A DNA stretch of 64,000 nucleotides, taken from the NCBI RefSeq assembly GCF_014385195.1, contig NZ_JACRTG010000007.1, positions 4,492-68,491 on the forward strand. The letters run 5' to 3'. Shown here piece by piece: positions 11,071-19,843 of the stretch. Below the pieces are notes generated by a model. That model did not search any database, was not told the origin of the DNA, and saw only the letters and a program-made list of their open reading frames with translations. Both the position numbers and the translations under genes were made by a program. The stretch is from Paratissierella segnis (GTDB taxonomy: Bacteria; Bacillota; Clostridia; Tissierellales; Tissierellaceae). Numbering within the stretch: the stretch's first letter is position 1; every line of letters begins with the position of its first letter.

Positions 11071-11102
11071 AAAACCTGTCTTTTTATAAAGGCAGGTTTT
11101 TG
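11071..11102 (+). terminator. Intrinsic terminator after the SLH gene
   Basis: AAAACCTGTC pairs with GGCAGGTTTT around a TTTTTATAAA loop, and TTTTTG follows. Confidence 0.85.
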
Positions 11103-11279
11103 ACTAGTTGCTTACTCGTTGACGATGAGCTGTGTAGTTTAGATTTGATTATTCTAACACAACAGGGTATACTCAATACATATATAATAATTATTTAAGA
11201 AATAAGAGAAACCTATATATGAATCCTATTAAGGAGTATATTGATTTAGGATGTGTTATTGACAAAGGAGTGCTCTAGC

Positions 11280-12119
11280 ATGGTAGAAAATATTATCCAA
11301 CTGGTGACGGAGGAATTATCCTCTCTATCTTATATAGAAGCCATTGTATTAGGCGGTTCGCGTGCAAGAGGAACCCATACGAATGATTCGGACATAGATA
11401 TGGGTATCTACTACAATCCAGAAACATTTGAGTTAAACTCTATCAATCAACTTGCTGCAGAATTGGATGATGAGCATAGAACGGATCTTGTTGTGCCTCC
11501 CGGAGCATGGGGCAATTGGGTAAATGGAGGTGGATGGCTAGTCATTCAAGGGTATCATGTAGACCTAATTCTTCGAGATATTAAACGCGTTGAACAAGTG
11601 ATTAAAGATACAGAGAAGGGAATAGTAACTGCAAATTATCAGACAGGTCATTCCCATGGATATATAAGTGCCATGTATCGAGGAGAATTAGCAATCAGCA
11701 AGAAACTATATGTTAAAAACAAGAGCTTCCATGAAATGAAAAAACAAGCAGAAATTTATCCTGTTGCTCTAAAGAAATCTATTATTGAATTTTTTATGTT
11801 TGAAGCGGACTTCTTCTTAATGTTTGCCAAGTCAAATGCGGGAACAGAGGATAAATATTATGTTGCAGGACATATCTTTCGTATAGTTTCGTGCCTAAAT
11901 CAAGTACTGTTTGCATCGAACGAAGTTTATTGCATCAATGAAAAGAAAGCAGTTAAGCTAATAGATACTTTCAAGTTAAAACCTGAAAATTATGGAATAA
12001 AGGTCAATCGGATTTTTGAGACTCTCGGAGTTTCACTTCAAGAATGCTGTGATATGACTGAAGAACTTTGCAATGAAGTTAAAAGAATTGTACTACAAAG
12101 TAAGATTAATATCAGTTGA
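11280..12119 (+). CDS. Nucleotidyltransferase-domain protein (aminoglycoside adenylyltransferase-like)
   Basis: A 280-residue protein of the polymerase-beta nucleotidyltransferase fold. The core signature GGSRARGTHTNDSDIDMG lies at about residues 25-42. It carries the helix GGS and the two metal-binding Asp residues. A third Asp is probably in YHVDLILRD (about residue 93). The rest is a helical C-terminal region. I chose ATG 11280 because AAAGGAG is 9 nt upstream; a GTG at 11253 lacks a good site. Relatives transfer AMP to small molecules, and a few give drug resistance, but the substrate cannot be told here. The HD-domain gene follows after 31 nt, so they may form a small operon. Confidence 0.75.
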   Translation: MVENIIQLVTEELSSLSYIEAIVLGGSRARGTHTNDSDIDMGIYYNPETFELNSINQLAAELDDEHRTDLVVPPGAWGNWVNGGGWLVIQGYHVDLILRDIKRVEQVIKDTEKGIVTANYQTGHSHGYISAMYRGELAISKKLYVKNKSFHEMKKQAEIYPVALKKSIIEFFMFEADFFLMFAKSNAGTEDKYYVAGHIFRIVSCLNQVLFASNEVYCINEKKAVKLIDTFKLKPENYGIKVNRIFETLGVSLQECCDMTEELCNEVKRIVLQSKINIS

Positions 12120-12150
12120 TAAATGTTCAAACAATCTATGGAGGAAAATT

Positions 12151-12642
12151 GTGTTTAAAGAGAAAATTATTGAAGAGATGAAAAGAGTTTTTGAAACGAT
12201 TCCCTTTGGAATAGACCATACTCTTAAGGTATTGAAAAATGCGGAAGAAATAATGAATGACGAGAATATTACAGAAGAAGATAAAGAGTTAATTAGTATT
12301 GTTGCTATACTGCATGATATTGGTGCTGTTGAAGCTCAAAAAAAGTATGGCTCAATAGATGGTGTTTATCAAGAAAGGGAAGGACCGGCAGTAGCACGGA
12401 AGATACTTAAAAAAATAGGCTACGACAAGGATGTGGATAGGATATGCTTTATTATAGGTAATCATCATACTCCTTCTAAAATTGATGGGCTCGATTTTCA
12501 GATACAATGGGAAGCAGATTTGCTTGAAAATATGACAGCTATGGATAAACAAAAAGATCAGCAGAAAATAAGAAAATGTATTGAGGATAATTTTAAAACA
12601 GCAACAGGAAAGAAGCTTGCCTGTGAGCGTTTTGTTTGTTAA
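12151..12642 (+). CDS. HD-domain phosphohydrolase
   Basis: A 163-residue HD-superfamily metal-dependent phosphohydrolase. The metal ligands appear in order: GIDHTLKVL (His, about residue 23), ILHDIG (the HD pair, about residue 53), GNHH (about residue 93) and a later Asp in WEADLLENM. This fits the small stand-alone HD proteins that hydrolyse nucleotides or phosphate esters; the substrate is not predictable. The GTG start at 12151 is preceded by GGAGG with 6 nt spacing. An in-frame ATG at 12073 would overlap the preceding gene and has no ribosome site. Confidence 0.8.
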   Translation: MFKEKIIEEMKRVFETIPFGIDHTLKVLKNAEEIMNDENITEEDKELISIVAILHDIGAVEAQKKYGSIDGVYQEREGPAVARKILKKIGYDKDVDRICFIIGNHHTPSKIDGLDFQIQWEADLLENMTAMDKQKDQQKIRKCIEDNFKTATGKKLACERFVC

Positions 12643-12696
12643 TGATTAGAATCAAAGAGCAAAATAGATAAGTTAATAGATTAATTATAATGAACA

Positions 12697-12738
12697 GAGC
12701 CTTCAAATAATGGGAATTTGAAGGTTTCGCTGTTTTTG
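12697..12738 (+). terminator. Probable terminator after the HD gene
   Basis: CCTTCAAAT and ATTTGAAGG form a 9-bp stem around AATGGGA. A broken T-run (TTTCGCTGTTTTT) follows. Confidence 0.55.
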
Positions 12739-12836
12739 ATAAAAATACGATATAATTAAATTTATAGTCACAAAACTTATCATTCCTACGTATTAGAAGT
12801 GAAAACTAGTTTTTATTAATGTAAGGGAGTGGAGGC

Positions 12837-13370
12837 ATGGATGTTGATACATTAAATAATACCTTCTCTACTGGAGGAGAATATGAACTGGAATGTGCAA
12901 TCGAATTGTATGGACAGCCATTATTGCGATATTGCCATAATATTCTCTGTGACTATCATAAGGCACAGGATGCAGTTCAAACAACATTTATTAAAGCATA
13001 TAACAAGAGGACAAGTTTTATAAGTGGCAGCAGTCTGTCTGCGTGGTTATATCGGATTGCTTATACTACATGCATGGATATTTTAAGGAAAAGGAAATTT
13101 CTATTTTTTGTACCGGAAACAAAGGGTATTCAATCAAATACATCCGCAAATTTTATAAACGAAGATTTAAAAGAAGCACTTTTAAAACTTACAGGTGCAG
13201 AACGAGCATTAATATTTAGCAGGGTTATTGACGAAAAGAGTTATAAGGAATTGGAGGAAATTTATCGGATTCCTGCCAATACGTTAAGAAAGCGATATGA
13301 GCGTGCAAAAAATAAATTGATAAAAGCATTAGAAGTTGAGAATTCTTACTATAAGAGATTGGAGGAATAG
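12837..13370 (+). CDS. ECF-type RNA polymerase sigma factor
   Basis: A 177-residue sigma-70-family factor. Region 2 covers about residues 20-90, with LLRYCHNILCDYHKAQDAVQ and the helix SLSAWLYRIAYTTCMDILRKRK that contacts the -10 element and core polymerase. Region 4 covers about 115-170, with the helix-turn-helix SYKELEEIYRIPANTLRKRYERAKNKL. There is no region 1 or 3, as expected for ECF sigmas. The ATG follows GGAGTGGAGG. The stop is 2 nt before the next gene, which has the layout of a membrane anti-sigma partner. The pair therefore probably senses an envelope or extracytoplasmic signal. Confidence 0.88.
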   Translation: MDVDTLNNTFSTGGEYELECAIELYGQPLLRYCHNILCDYHKAQDAVQTTFIKAYNKRTSFISGSSLSAWLYRIAYTTCMDILRKRKFLFFVPETKGIQSNTSANFINEDLKEALLKLTGAERALIFSRVIDEKSYKELEEIYRIPANTLRKRYERAKNKLIKALEVENSYYKRLEE

Positions 13371-13372
13371 AA

Positions 13373-14713
13373 ATGAAAAATGATTATGGCGAGTATATAA
13401 TCAAATCCAGACTTTCTACCATTCAGACGCCTGAATATGATATATCCGGAGAAGTTCACAAACAATTAAAAAATAAAAGCTATACTAGAAACAGTAAGAA
13501 AAGTTTAAGGCTGGCAACAATAATCGGTATATGTATGTTGCTTTCTACTGGTGTATTAGCAGTTACTATTCCAAAATTCAATAAAATTATATCAAAGTTA
13601 AATCCTGAAATAGTACCGATGCTTCAGCCTATAGAATCAGAAAGTGAACAAAATGGAATAAAGATGGAAGTTGTTGCAGCTTATAACGATGATGAAATGG
13701 CAGTGATTTACCTAACATTACAGGATTTAACTCAAGATAGGCTAAGCCCCAATACTAATTTATATGATTATTCATTATCTGAAGGGGCATTGTTCAATTC
13801 TCAAATTATAGATTATGATGAGGAAACTAAAACAGCTGCATTTAGAATACAAGCCAATGGTGGTGAGAACATAGACGGTAAAAGATTAGTGCTTTCGGTT
13901 AAGTCATTACTGTCTGATTCTGTTGTCTTTGATGGAGTAGAAACGGGAGTAGTATTGAAAGATATTTCAAGAAACAATCCAGAAACCATAGCATTGAATA
14001 TGGAGCATGTTTCCGGGGGAGGCGGCAGTATGTTTGATTCATGGGAGAGTAAGGGAAATATACAGGTATTAAAAGCAGAACAAAAAAATATCAAGATTCC
14101 GAGGATTGAATTTATGTATATTTCAAATATAGGATATATTGACGATAAACTCCATATTCAGACTAGATGGACAGGTGAAGGTATAGATGATCATGGATAT
14201 TTTTATTTTACGGATACTGAAGGTAATGATTTACAAATCCGACCTTCGACAGTGCATTTTGGAATAGATGAATTAGGTAATACAATGGACAGAGGAGATT
14301 ACATCGAATATGTCTTTGACCTAGAGGGAATAGATATTGAAGATATTGCTATGAAGGGTTATTTTGTATCCAGCGGTGAGCAAATAAAGGGCAATTGGGA
14401 AGCAAAATTTAAATTGCAGTCAGTAGGTCAGGAAAGAAAAGCAAGTTGCGATTTAGACTTTGGGACATGGCAATTAAATCACCTATATGCTTCAGAAATA
14501 GGGGTTACATTGTTAGGAACAGGAGAATATGATGTTAGCCAAGTACCTAAGATTTTTATAAATATGAGCGATGGTACAATGGATGAAATTACATTTATAA
14601 GTTCATTTACTAACAATGAAAGAATATATCTTAAAGCAATTACAGATAAGCCTATCGATACTACAAGGATAGAATCAATAAGCATCAATGGAGATATAGT
14701 AAAATTTGAATAA
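13373..14713 (+). CDS. DUF4179-like membrane protein, probable anti-sigma partner
   Basis: A 446-residue single-pass protein. A cytoplasmic N-terminus of about 45 residues is followed by one membrane segment (ATIIGICMLLSTGVLAVTIP, about residues 44-63). The large extracytoplasmic part is beta-rich and shows the DUF4179/DUF5643-like layout: an EQNGIKMEVVAAYNDDEMAVIYLTL block at about residue 90, then repeated Ig-like strands. Clostridial genes of this type lie directly after an ECF sigma gene, as here (2 nt gap), and are taken as anti-sigma factors. This one has no obvious zinc-binding anti-sigma motif in its short cytoplasmic tail. Anti-sigma function is therefore inference from position and topology. 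Confidence 0.75.
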   Translation: MKNDYGEYIIKSRLSTIQTPEYDISGEVHKQLKNKSYTRNSKKSLRLATIIGICMLLSTGVLAVTIPKFNKIISKLNPEIVPMLQPIESESEQNGIKMEVVAAYNDDEMAVIYLTLQDLTQDRLSPNTNLYDYSLSEGALFNSQIIDYDEETKTAAFRIQANGGENIDGKRLVLSVKSLLSDSVVFDGVETGVVLKDISRNNPETIALNMEHVSGGGGSMFDSWESKGNIQVLKAEQKNIKIPRIEFMYISNIGYIDDKLHIQTRWTGEGIDDHGYFYFTDTEGNDLQIRPSTVHFGIDELGNTMDRGDYIEYVFDLEGIDIEDIAMKGYFVSSGEQIKGNWEAKFKLQSVGQERKASCDLDFGTWQLNHLYASEIGVTLLGTGEYDVSQVPKIFINMSDGTMDEITFISSFTNNERIYLKAITDKPIDTTRIESISINGDIVKFE

Positions 14714-14938
14714 GGATTAATTTTTGCATGTTAGGGTTAAGTTGACTGAGCAAATTAATACAAGGATAATAATCTAGATAGATTATCGGTCTTTTTATTT
14801 TTGTATTGAAACGACAAATACTAAGTGGTACAGTATAGTTAACTGTTATGCAGTGTAAATCAGAGAACTATGTGGACAGATGAATACAATAAAGGCATTA
14901 AATTGTGGGTCTATTTCATATATAAGGAGATGGGTTAA

Positions 14939-16054
14939 ATGGATAAGAATAATTTAGAACTAGCAATTCAACTAAGACATGAATTGCACGAACATCCTGA
15001 GCTTTCGTATGAAGAAATTTGGACTAGAGAATATTTAAAAGAATTCATAAGAAAGCATACAAGTCTAAAGATAGTCGACAAAGGAAGATGGTTTTATGCA
15101 GTGTATGAAGCAGGTAACGACAATCCGGGCATAGCCTTTAGAGCTGAATTTGATGCTCTCCCCATAGATGACATCTGTGATTTACCCTATGCATCCAAAA
15201 TTCCCGGTAAAGGTCATAAATGTGGACATGACGGACATTCGGCTTCTTTGGCAGGCTTAGCACTGGAACTTGAAAAATATGGAGCAGATAGAAATATATA
15301 TTTATTATTTCAGCATGCTGAAGAAACCGGACAAGGTGCTATAGAGTGCGCACCGTTAATTGCTGAAAATAATATTGAAGAAATATATGCCTTCCATAAT
15401 ACTAGTGGATATCCAAAGCATACTGTAGCTGTAAAAAAAGGTACAATGCACTGTGCATCAAAGGGTATGACCATCACCATGGAAGGAAAGAGCGCTCATG
15501 CCGGAATGCCTGAAACAGGTATCAATCCTTCTTTTGCTATTGCAAGCATAATAAACGTTATCCCTGAACTAATTAGACCTGAAAATAGTAAAGGAATGGT
15601 GCTATGTACAATCATTCAGGTAGATATTGGAGAGCTGGCTTTTGGAACCGCAGCCGGTCATGGTAAACTTAGATTAACTATAAGAGGTCAATACGAAGAT
15701 GAAATGAATAAATTGCAGCATGACCTTGAAGAAATATCTTTAAAAGAGGCCGAAAAATGGGGATTAAAATGTTCCTTTGATTATCAAGATGCTTTTCCGG
15801 AGACGGTAAATCATTCTGAAAGTGTTGACAAGGTAATTGATGCATGCAAAACCCTTAATCTACCTGTTATCAATATGGAGGAGCCGCGGAGAACTTCAGA
15901 AGATTTTGGACATTTGTTAAAATTGACTAAGGGAGCAATGTTCCGAATTAGCTACGGCGAGAATTTACCTCCGCTACACGATGCGGAGTATGATTTTGAT
16001 GATGATTTAATAGAAGAAGCGGTAGAAATATTTAAGGAACTTATAAAGAGTTAA
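14939..16054 (+). CDS. M20-family amidohydrolase (N-acyl-amino-acid or hippurate hydrolase-like)
   Basis: A 371-residue di-metal amidohydrolase of the M20D group. The start LRHELHEHPELSYEE is the family hallmark. Metal and catalytic motifs follow in order: AFRAEFDALP, KCGHDGHSA (about residue 95), FQHAEETGQGA (Glu pair, about 125) and AFHNTSG (about 150, where related enzymes have GLH). SEDFGHL (about 318) and the final His in PPLHDAEYDFDD (about 342) complete the site. Such enzymes remove acyl groups from N-acyl amino acids or cleave related amides. The ATG at 14939 follows AAGGAGA. It appears monocistronic, with a possible terminator at 16103. A few residues around the normally conserved GLH and PGH positions differ, so the precise substrate is open. 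Confidence 0.85.
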   Translation: MDKNNLELAIQLRHELHEHPELSYEEIWTREYLKEFIRKHTSLKIVDKGRWFYAVYEAGNDNPGIAFRAEFDALPIDDICDLPYASKIPGKGHKCGHDGHSASLAGLALELEKYGADRNIYLLFQHAEETGQGAIECAPLIAENNIEEIYAFHNTSGYPKHTVAVKKGTMHCASKGMTITMEGKSAHAGMPETGINPSFAIASIINVIPELIRPENSKGMVLCTIIQVDIGELAFGTAAGHGKLRLTIRGQYEDEMNKLQHDLEEISLKEAEKWGLKCSFDYQDAFPETVNHSESVDKVIDACKTLNLPVINMEEPRRTSEDFGHLLKLTKGAMFRISYGENLPPLHDAEYDFDDDLIEEAVEIFKELIKS

Positions 16055-16102
16055 TGAAGGAAAATATCTTTAACTAACGAAGGCATAAATAAGGTCAATA
16101 GA

Positions 16103-16143
16103 AGCCAATTAGGATTAGAAGGAATTAGCCTGATTGGCTTTTC
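16103..16143 (+). terminator. Probable terminator between the M20 gene and the hppA leader
   Basis: AGCCAAT-AGG and CCT-ATTGGCT form a stem around ATTAGAAGGAATTAG and are followed by TTTTCT. It separates the amidohydrolase gene from the hppA leader region. Confidence 0.6.
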
Positions 16144-16239
16144 TAAAAATAGAGTTGAAAGAATATTAAAAGAATTATATAATGTTAATATAAGGATAAA
16201 AAGTAAGATAATTGATGCTGAAATTGTTAGTTAATAAAT

Positions 16240-16401
16240 AAGCGAATGAGAAGGGTTGTTTTGTACCTGCTTATGGAGTAAGCAACTGGGACTGAAGATA
16301 GTTAAATTATTATAAAGCTATGTGTTTCGGTATAGGTCTGAACATACTGTGTGAATCTGAAAAGAGCGACCGTACCGAATTTTTATGGGCGGTCTTTTTT
16401 T
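16240..16401 (+). ncRNA. Attenuator-type leader RNA upstream of hppA, class unassigned
   Basis: GACCG at 16368-16372 pairs with CGGTC at 16390-16394, extended inward by CC/GG. A T7 run follows, giving a clear intrinsic terminator inside the leader. The same 5' arm (GACCGTACCG, 16368-16377) can instead pair with CGGTATAGGTC at 16328-16338. That pairing is mutually exclusive with the terminator, as in riboswitch expression platforms. The upstream part (16240-16327) holds a GCTTA/TAAGC hairpin at about 16269-16283 and the purine-rich block ACTGGGACTGAAGATAG. I do not recognise the aptamer class. The terminator ends about 115 nt before the hppA start, so hppA is the likely target. Confidence 0.6.
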
Positions 16402-16517
16402 GTTTTTCATATGGTCTCTTGCAGAATATTGTACTTTATTAATGATTGGTGTGTAAACAGGGGTATTACAGCAAATGTGCTGATAATTCTAATATAATAA
16501 GAAAGGGGATTTTACTG

Positions 16518-18614
16518 TTGGGGTCAACAGGGTTTATTATCATTTCAATCGTAACATCATTACTGGCATTTTGCCTAGCGGCTTGGCTATATGACTGGGT
16601 CAAAAAACAACCTTCTTCAAACTCACAAATTTTGAAGGTGAGTAGTTATATCAGCCAGGGGGCAGCTACGTTCTTGAACAAAGAATATCGTGTACTTGCC
16701 AAATTTTGTGGAGTAGTAGCAGCACTGATTTTAATATTTATTCCGGTTCCTATTTGGAAGGGCTCCTTTTTATTAAATCTTCAAATGGCTATTGCGTACA
16801 TTCTTGGAGCCATATTTTCTGCAGCTGCCGGCAAGATTGGGATTGCTGTAGCTACCATTGCTAATGTGAAAACTGCAGAAGCAGCACAAAAAGATATTCG
16901 CCATTCTTTTCTTTGCGGATTTAGAGGTGGCGCTGTCATGGGTATGGCTGTGGTTGGTGCTTCTCTCTTAGGTGTTTCCTTGGTATTTTTGCTTACTGAT
17001 GATACAACAATATTGTTGGGATTCAGTTTTGGAGCCAGTTCCTTAGCATTGTTTGCGAAAGCGGGAGGAGGTATTTTTACCAAAACAGCTGATATTTCTG
17101 CTGATCTTGTTGGAAAAGTCGAGCTGGGTATTCCAGAAGATGATCCACGTAATCCGGCAGTCATTGCAGACAATGTAGGCGACAATGTTGGAGATGTAGC
17201 CGGTATGGGTGCCGATCTATTTGATTCGAATGTAGCATCTATGGCAGCAGCACTTGTTATGGGTGCCGCACTGGACCAGACAATGGGTGGTTCAAAAAAC
17301 GTGTCCATGGTATTTTGTTATGCAGCATTGGGACTTCTTGCGTCTATCATCGGTGTAGCAACAGCACGTATGGGTAAAAATGACAATCCAACATTTGCAT
17401 TGAACTCGAGTACTTATGTTACTACCGGAATTTTTGCAATACTTACTGCTGTAGCAACAGCTATTTTTGGGTTGGAATGGCGTATATGGGGAGCCAGTAT
17501 AGTAGGGCTGCTGGTAGGAGTTGTAATTGGTATTGCCAGTGACTATTTTACAGATGATCGTAAAAAACCGGTACAGTTAACTGCCAATGCAAGTGAGTCA
17601 GGACCTGCATTTACGATTCTTTCAGGAGTGTCTTATGGTTTTGTTTCAACGCTTCCGGCTCTTGTTGGGATTGGTTTATCAGCGCTTATTTCATATAAGC
17701 TTTGTGAACCGCTTGGTATGGATTATGCTTTATTCGGGATATCTATGGCTGCTGTAGGAATGCTGTCCATAGTTGGAATGATTGTATCGAATGATGCCTA
17801 TGGTCCTATTGTAGATAATGCTCGTGGACTTGCTGAGATGGGAGATTTGGGTGATGATGTACTGGAAATTACAGATTCGCTGGATAGTGCAGGAAATACG
17901 GTAAAAGCAATAACAAAAGGTTTTGCAATAGGAGCGGCAGGACTTACAGTAATCGCGCTTTTAGGTGCATTTATAAGTGAAGTAAACGTAGCAGCTGTTG
18001 AGCAAGGTCTTGTGGCTGTAGGAGAGAAGTATCTGAATGGATTTGATGTGATGGATCCGGCTGTATTCTTCGGTATGATTGTTGGTTCAGCAATTCCTGC
18101 CGTATTTAGTGCTATGCTGATGCTTGGAGTAAATCGAAATGCCCAGCGCATGGTTTCGGAGATTCATCGTCAGTTTCGTGAGATTCCGGGGCTTAAAGAA
18201 GGAAAAGAAGGTATACTACCGGAATATGATCGTTGCATCGAGCTTGCTACTGCTGGATCAATTCATGAATTGATACCGGCAGGTTTGATGACAATTGTTG
18301 CAACTCTTTTAGTAGGGTTTATCGGTGGAGTAAAAGCGATAGGAGGCTTCCTCACGGGTAATATCATAAGCGGTCTTTTATTGGCTATCTTTATGAGCAA
18401 TGCAGGAGGATTATGGGACAATTCTAAGAAGTATGTAGAAGCTGGAAATCATGGCGGAAAAGGCGGAGAAGCTCATAAAGCTGCAGTCATTGGGGATACT
18501 GTCGGAGATCCGTTCAAGGATACCGCAGGACCTTCAATAAACACTCAGATTACAGTTGTATCGCTGGTAGCGTCTTTGATGTCCGGTATTTTCTTAATGT
18601 TTTCACTGTTATAA
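16518..18614 (+). CDS. hppA: Membrane-bound ion-translocating pyrophosphatase, K(+)-insensitive type
   Basis: A 698-residue polytopic membrane protein that hydrolyses pyrophosphate and pumps cations across the cell membrane. The catalytic loop DISADLVGKVE is at about residue 191 and is followed by the Asp-rich DDPRNPAVIADNVGDNVGD. The C-terminal conserved loop is present as AVIGDTVGDPFKDTAGPS. The potassium-determining motif reads GNTVKAITKG (about residue 458). Lys here, with Thr three residues on, marks the K(+)-independent group, whose characterised members pump protons; H(+) pumping is inferred from that. I chose TTG 16518, 8 nt after GAAAGGGGA; an in-frame start at 16446 adds a non-homologous, hydrophilic extension. 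The leader RNA upstream suggests regulated read-through. Confidence 0.93.
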   Translation: MGSTGFIIISIVTSLLAFCLAAWLYDWVKKQPSSNSQILKVSSYISQGAATFLNKEYRVLAKFCGVVAALILIFIPVPIWKGSFLLNLQMAIAYILGAIFSAAAGKIGIAVATIANVKTAEAAQKDIRHSFLCGFRGGAVMGMAVVGASLLGVSLVFLLTDDTTILLGFSFGASSLALFAKAGGGIFTKTADISADLVGKVELGIPEDDPRNPAVIADNVGDNVGDVAGMGADLFDSNVASMAAALVMGAALDQTMGGSKNVSMVFCYAALGLLASIIGVATARMGKNDNPTFALNSSTYVTTGIFAILTAVATAIFGLEWRIWGASIVGLLVGVVIGIASDYFTDDRKKPVQLTANASESGPAFTILSGVSYGFVSTLPALVGIGLSALISYKLCEPLGMDYALFGISMAAVGMLSIVGMIVSNDAYGPIVDNARGLAEMGDLGDDVLEITDSLDSAGNTVKAITKGFAIGAAGLTVIALLGAFISEVNVAAVEQGLVAVGEKYLNGFDVMDPAVFFGMIVGSAIPAVFSAMLMLGVNRNAQRMVSEIHRQFREIPGLKEGKEGILPEYDRCIELATAGSIHELIPAGLMTIVATLLVGFIGGVKAIGGFLTGNIISGLLLAIFMSNAGGLWDNSKKYVEAGNHGGKGGEAHKAAVIGDTVGDPFKDTAGPSINTQITVVSLVASLMSGIFLMFSLL

Positions 18615-18644
18615 TTGCATATGTGTTATCGCAAGTGTTAAGAA

Positions 18645-18674
18645 GGCTAATCATTCGTTGGTTAGCTTTTTTTC
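18645..18674 (+). terminator. Intrinsic terminator after hppA
   Basis: GCTAATC pairs with GGTTAGC (one G-T pair) around a short loop, and TTTTTTT follows. Confidence 0.8.
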
Positions 18675-18812
18675 TTGCCTAATTATTCATGAAGTGAATT
18701 CGTAATCATAACAGTGATTATTTTTTGGTTGATGTCCTTTAACATTTTTTGACGATTATGGTATAATTATGGTAATAAGAAGATGCTGGAGTTATTAAAG
18801 GGGAGATAATAG

Positions 18813-18932
18813 ATGAAACTTCTGGATAGACCGTTTAATAATGAAAAATGCACACAAAAACAGGAAGAAATAAGGCTTGAAGAAGAAAGAACTAACCAAT
18901 TACCATTCATAGAATTTAGGCTTCTCGTTTAG
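18813..18932 (+). CDS. Possible 39-residue ORF overlapping the degV 3' end
   Basis: ATG 18813 is preceded by AAGGGGAG with about 7 nt spacing, and upstream lies a TATAAT at 18759-18764 in a promoter-like setting. The peptide begins MKLLDRPFNNEKC, is rich in Glu, Lys and Gln (QEEIRLEEERTNQ) and ends in FRLLV. Its last 33 bases run antisense into the 3' end of degV. It could be a real small protein or the 5' stub of a gene cut off by a rearrangement that placed degV here. I recognise no family. Confidence 0.3.
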   Translation: MKLLDRPFNNEKCTQKQEEIRLEEERTNQLPFIEFRLLV

Positions 18933-19769
18933 AAAGAAAACCGCTACACCTCCGATTCCCAAATGGGAACCCAATACAGCACTTATTTCAAAAATAGTAG
19001 TCTTACAACCAACTACCGCTTCCTTTATTTTTTGCTCAACATTTAAAGCTGCGTTTAAGTCATCGGCATGGCTAATTGCAATGATTTGATTTGAAAATTT
19101 TTCTGTTCCTATTTTTACATCCTTTATTAGGGTTTGAATTGTTTTTTTGCTCCCGTGAATCATTTTCGTAACTACCATTTTACCGTCTTTTACGGTCAAA
19201 TAAGGCTTTATGTTTAATACATTTCCTACATGACCCATTGTCTTATTTATCCTGCCACCTTTAGAGAGCCATTCCAAATCGGTTATTGTAAAATAATAGA
19301 CTATATGATCGATCATAAATTGAATTTGATTTACAATTGTTTCAAAAGGAAGGTTTCTTTTAATCATTTTTAAAGCTTGCAATGCTATTAATCCGTTGCC
19401 TCCGGCTCCTCCTTTGGAATCAATTATTGCCATCTTTCTTTCTGTGTACTTTTTCTTATACTCATCAATTATTTTTTTGGCAAAATCATATGTACACGAT
19501 AATTTAGATGAGAATGCAAGATAAATGAAGTCATCATTGTTTGAGATGCATTTATCAATAGCTTTGGATACTGATTCAAAGGAGACCTGTGAAGTCTTTG
19601 GCACTTTACCATTTTTCATATGTTTATAAACAGTATCTATATCAATATCGATTCCATCTAAATACGAAACACCGTCAATGGTAATGTTGAGAGGAATTAC
19701 CTCAATATCATAATTATCTGTTATTTCACTGTTTATATCACACGCACTGTCTACAATTAATTTTATCAT
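18900..19769 (-). CDS. DegV-family fatty-acid-binding protein
   Basis: A 289-residue DegV/FakB-fold protein. The family signature is complete: MIKLIVDSACDI at the start, then PLNITIDGVSYLDG. The lipid-carboxylate contact KTSQVS is at about residue 58. It continues with LAFSSKLSCTYDFA (about 86), IIDSKGGAGGNGLIA (about 113) and SKGGRINKT (about 164). The C-terminal GSHLGIGGVAVFF ends the second domain. FakB-type proteins bind an acyl chain and present it to the FakA kinase for phosphorylation and entry into phospholipid synthesis; FakA is not in this window. I chose ATG 19769, preceded by AAAGGTTAG, over an in-frame ATG eight codons upstream. A near-consensus promoter lies at 19815-19843. Confidence 0.92.
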   Translation of the reverse strand: MIKLIVDSACDINSEITDNYDIEVIPLNITIDGVSYLDGIDIDIDTVYKHMKNGKVPKTSQVSFESVSKAIDKCISNNDDFIYLAFSSKLSCTYDFAKKIIDEYKKKYTERKMAIIDSKGGAGGNGLIALQALKMIKRNLPFETIVNQIQFMIDHIVYYFTITDLEWLSKGGRINKTMGHVGNVLNIKPYLTVKDGKMVVTKMIHGSKKTIQTLIKDVKIGTEKFSNQIIAISHADDLNAALNVEQKIKEAVVGCKTTIFEISAVLGSHLGIGGVAVFFLNEKPKFYEW

Positions 19770-19814
19770 TTCATCTAACCTTTCATAAAGCATTCAAGAT
19801 ATTTAACTTATCTA

Positions 19815-19843
19815 ATTATACTATTGTTTAAATTATTTGTAAA
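19815..19843 (-). promoter_or_regulatory. SigA-type promoter of degV
   Basis: Read on the minus strand: TTTACA, 17 nt, TATAAT, about 46 nt upstream of the degV start. Confidence 0.75.

Noticed and set aside
14765..14803. Terminator-like hairpin after the DUF4179-like gene
   Set aside because: The arms pair only with a three-base bulge and the T-run is interrupted; too weak to list.
16446..16517. Longer hppA start at 16446
   Set aside because: The 24 extra residues are hydrophilic and unlike the family N-terminus, and there is no ribosome site, whereas TTG 16518 has GAAAGGGGA 8 nt upstream.
16781..17308. 175-codon minus-strand frame inside hppA
   Set aside because: It is an antisense shadow of Ala/Gly-rich membrane codons and has no family resemblance.
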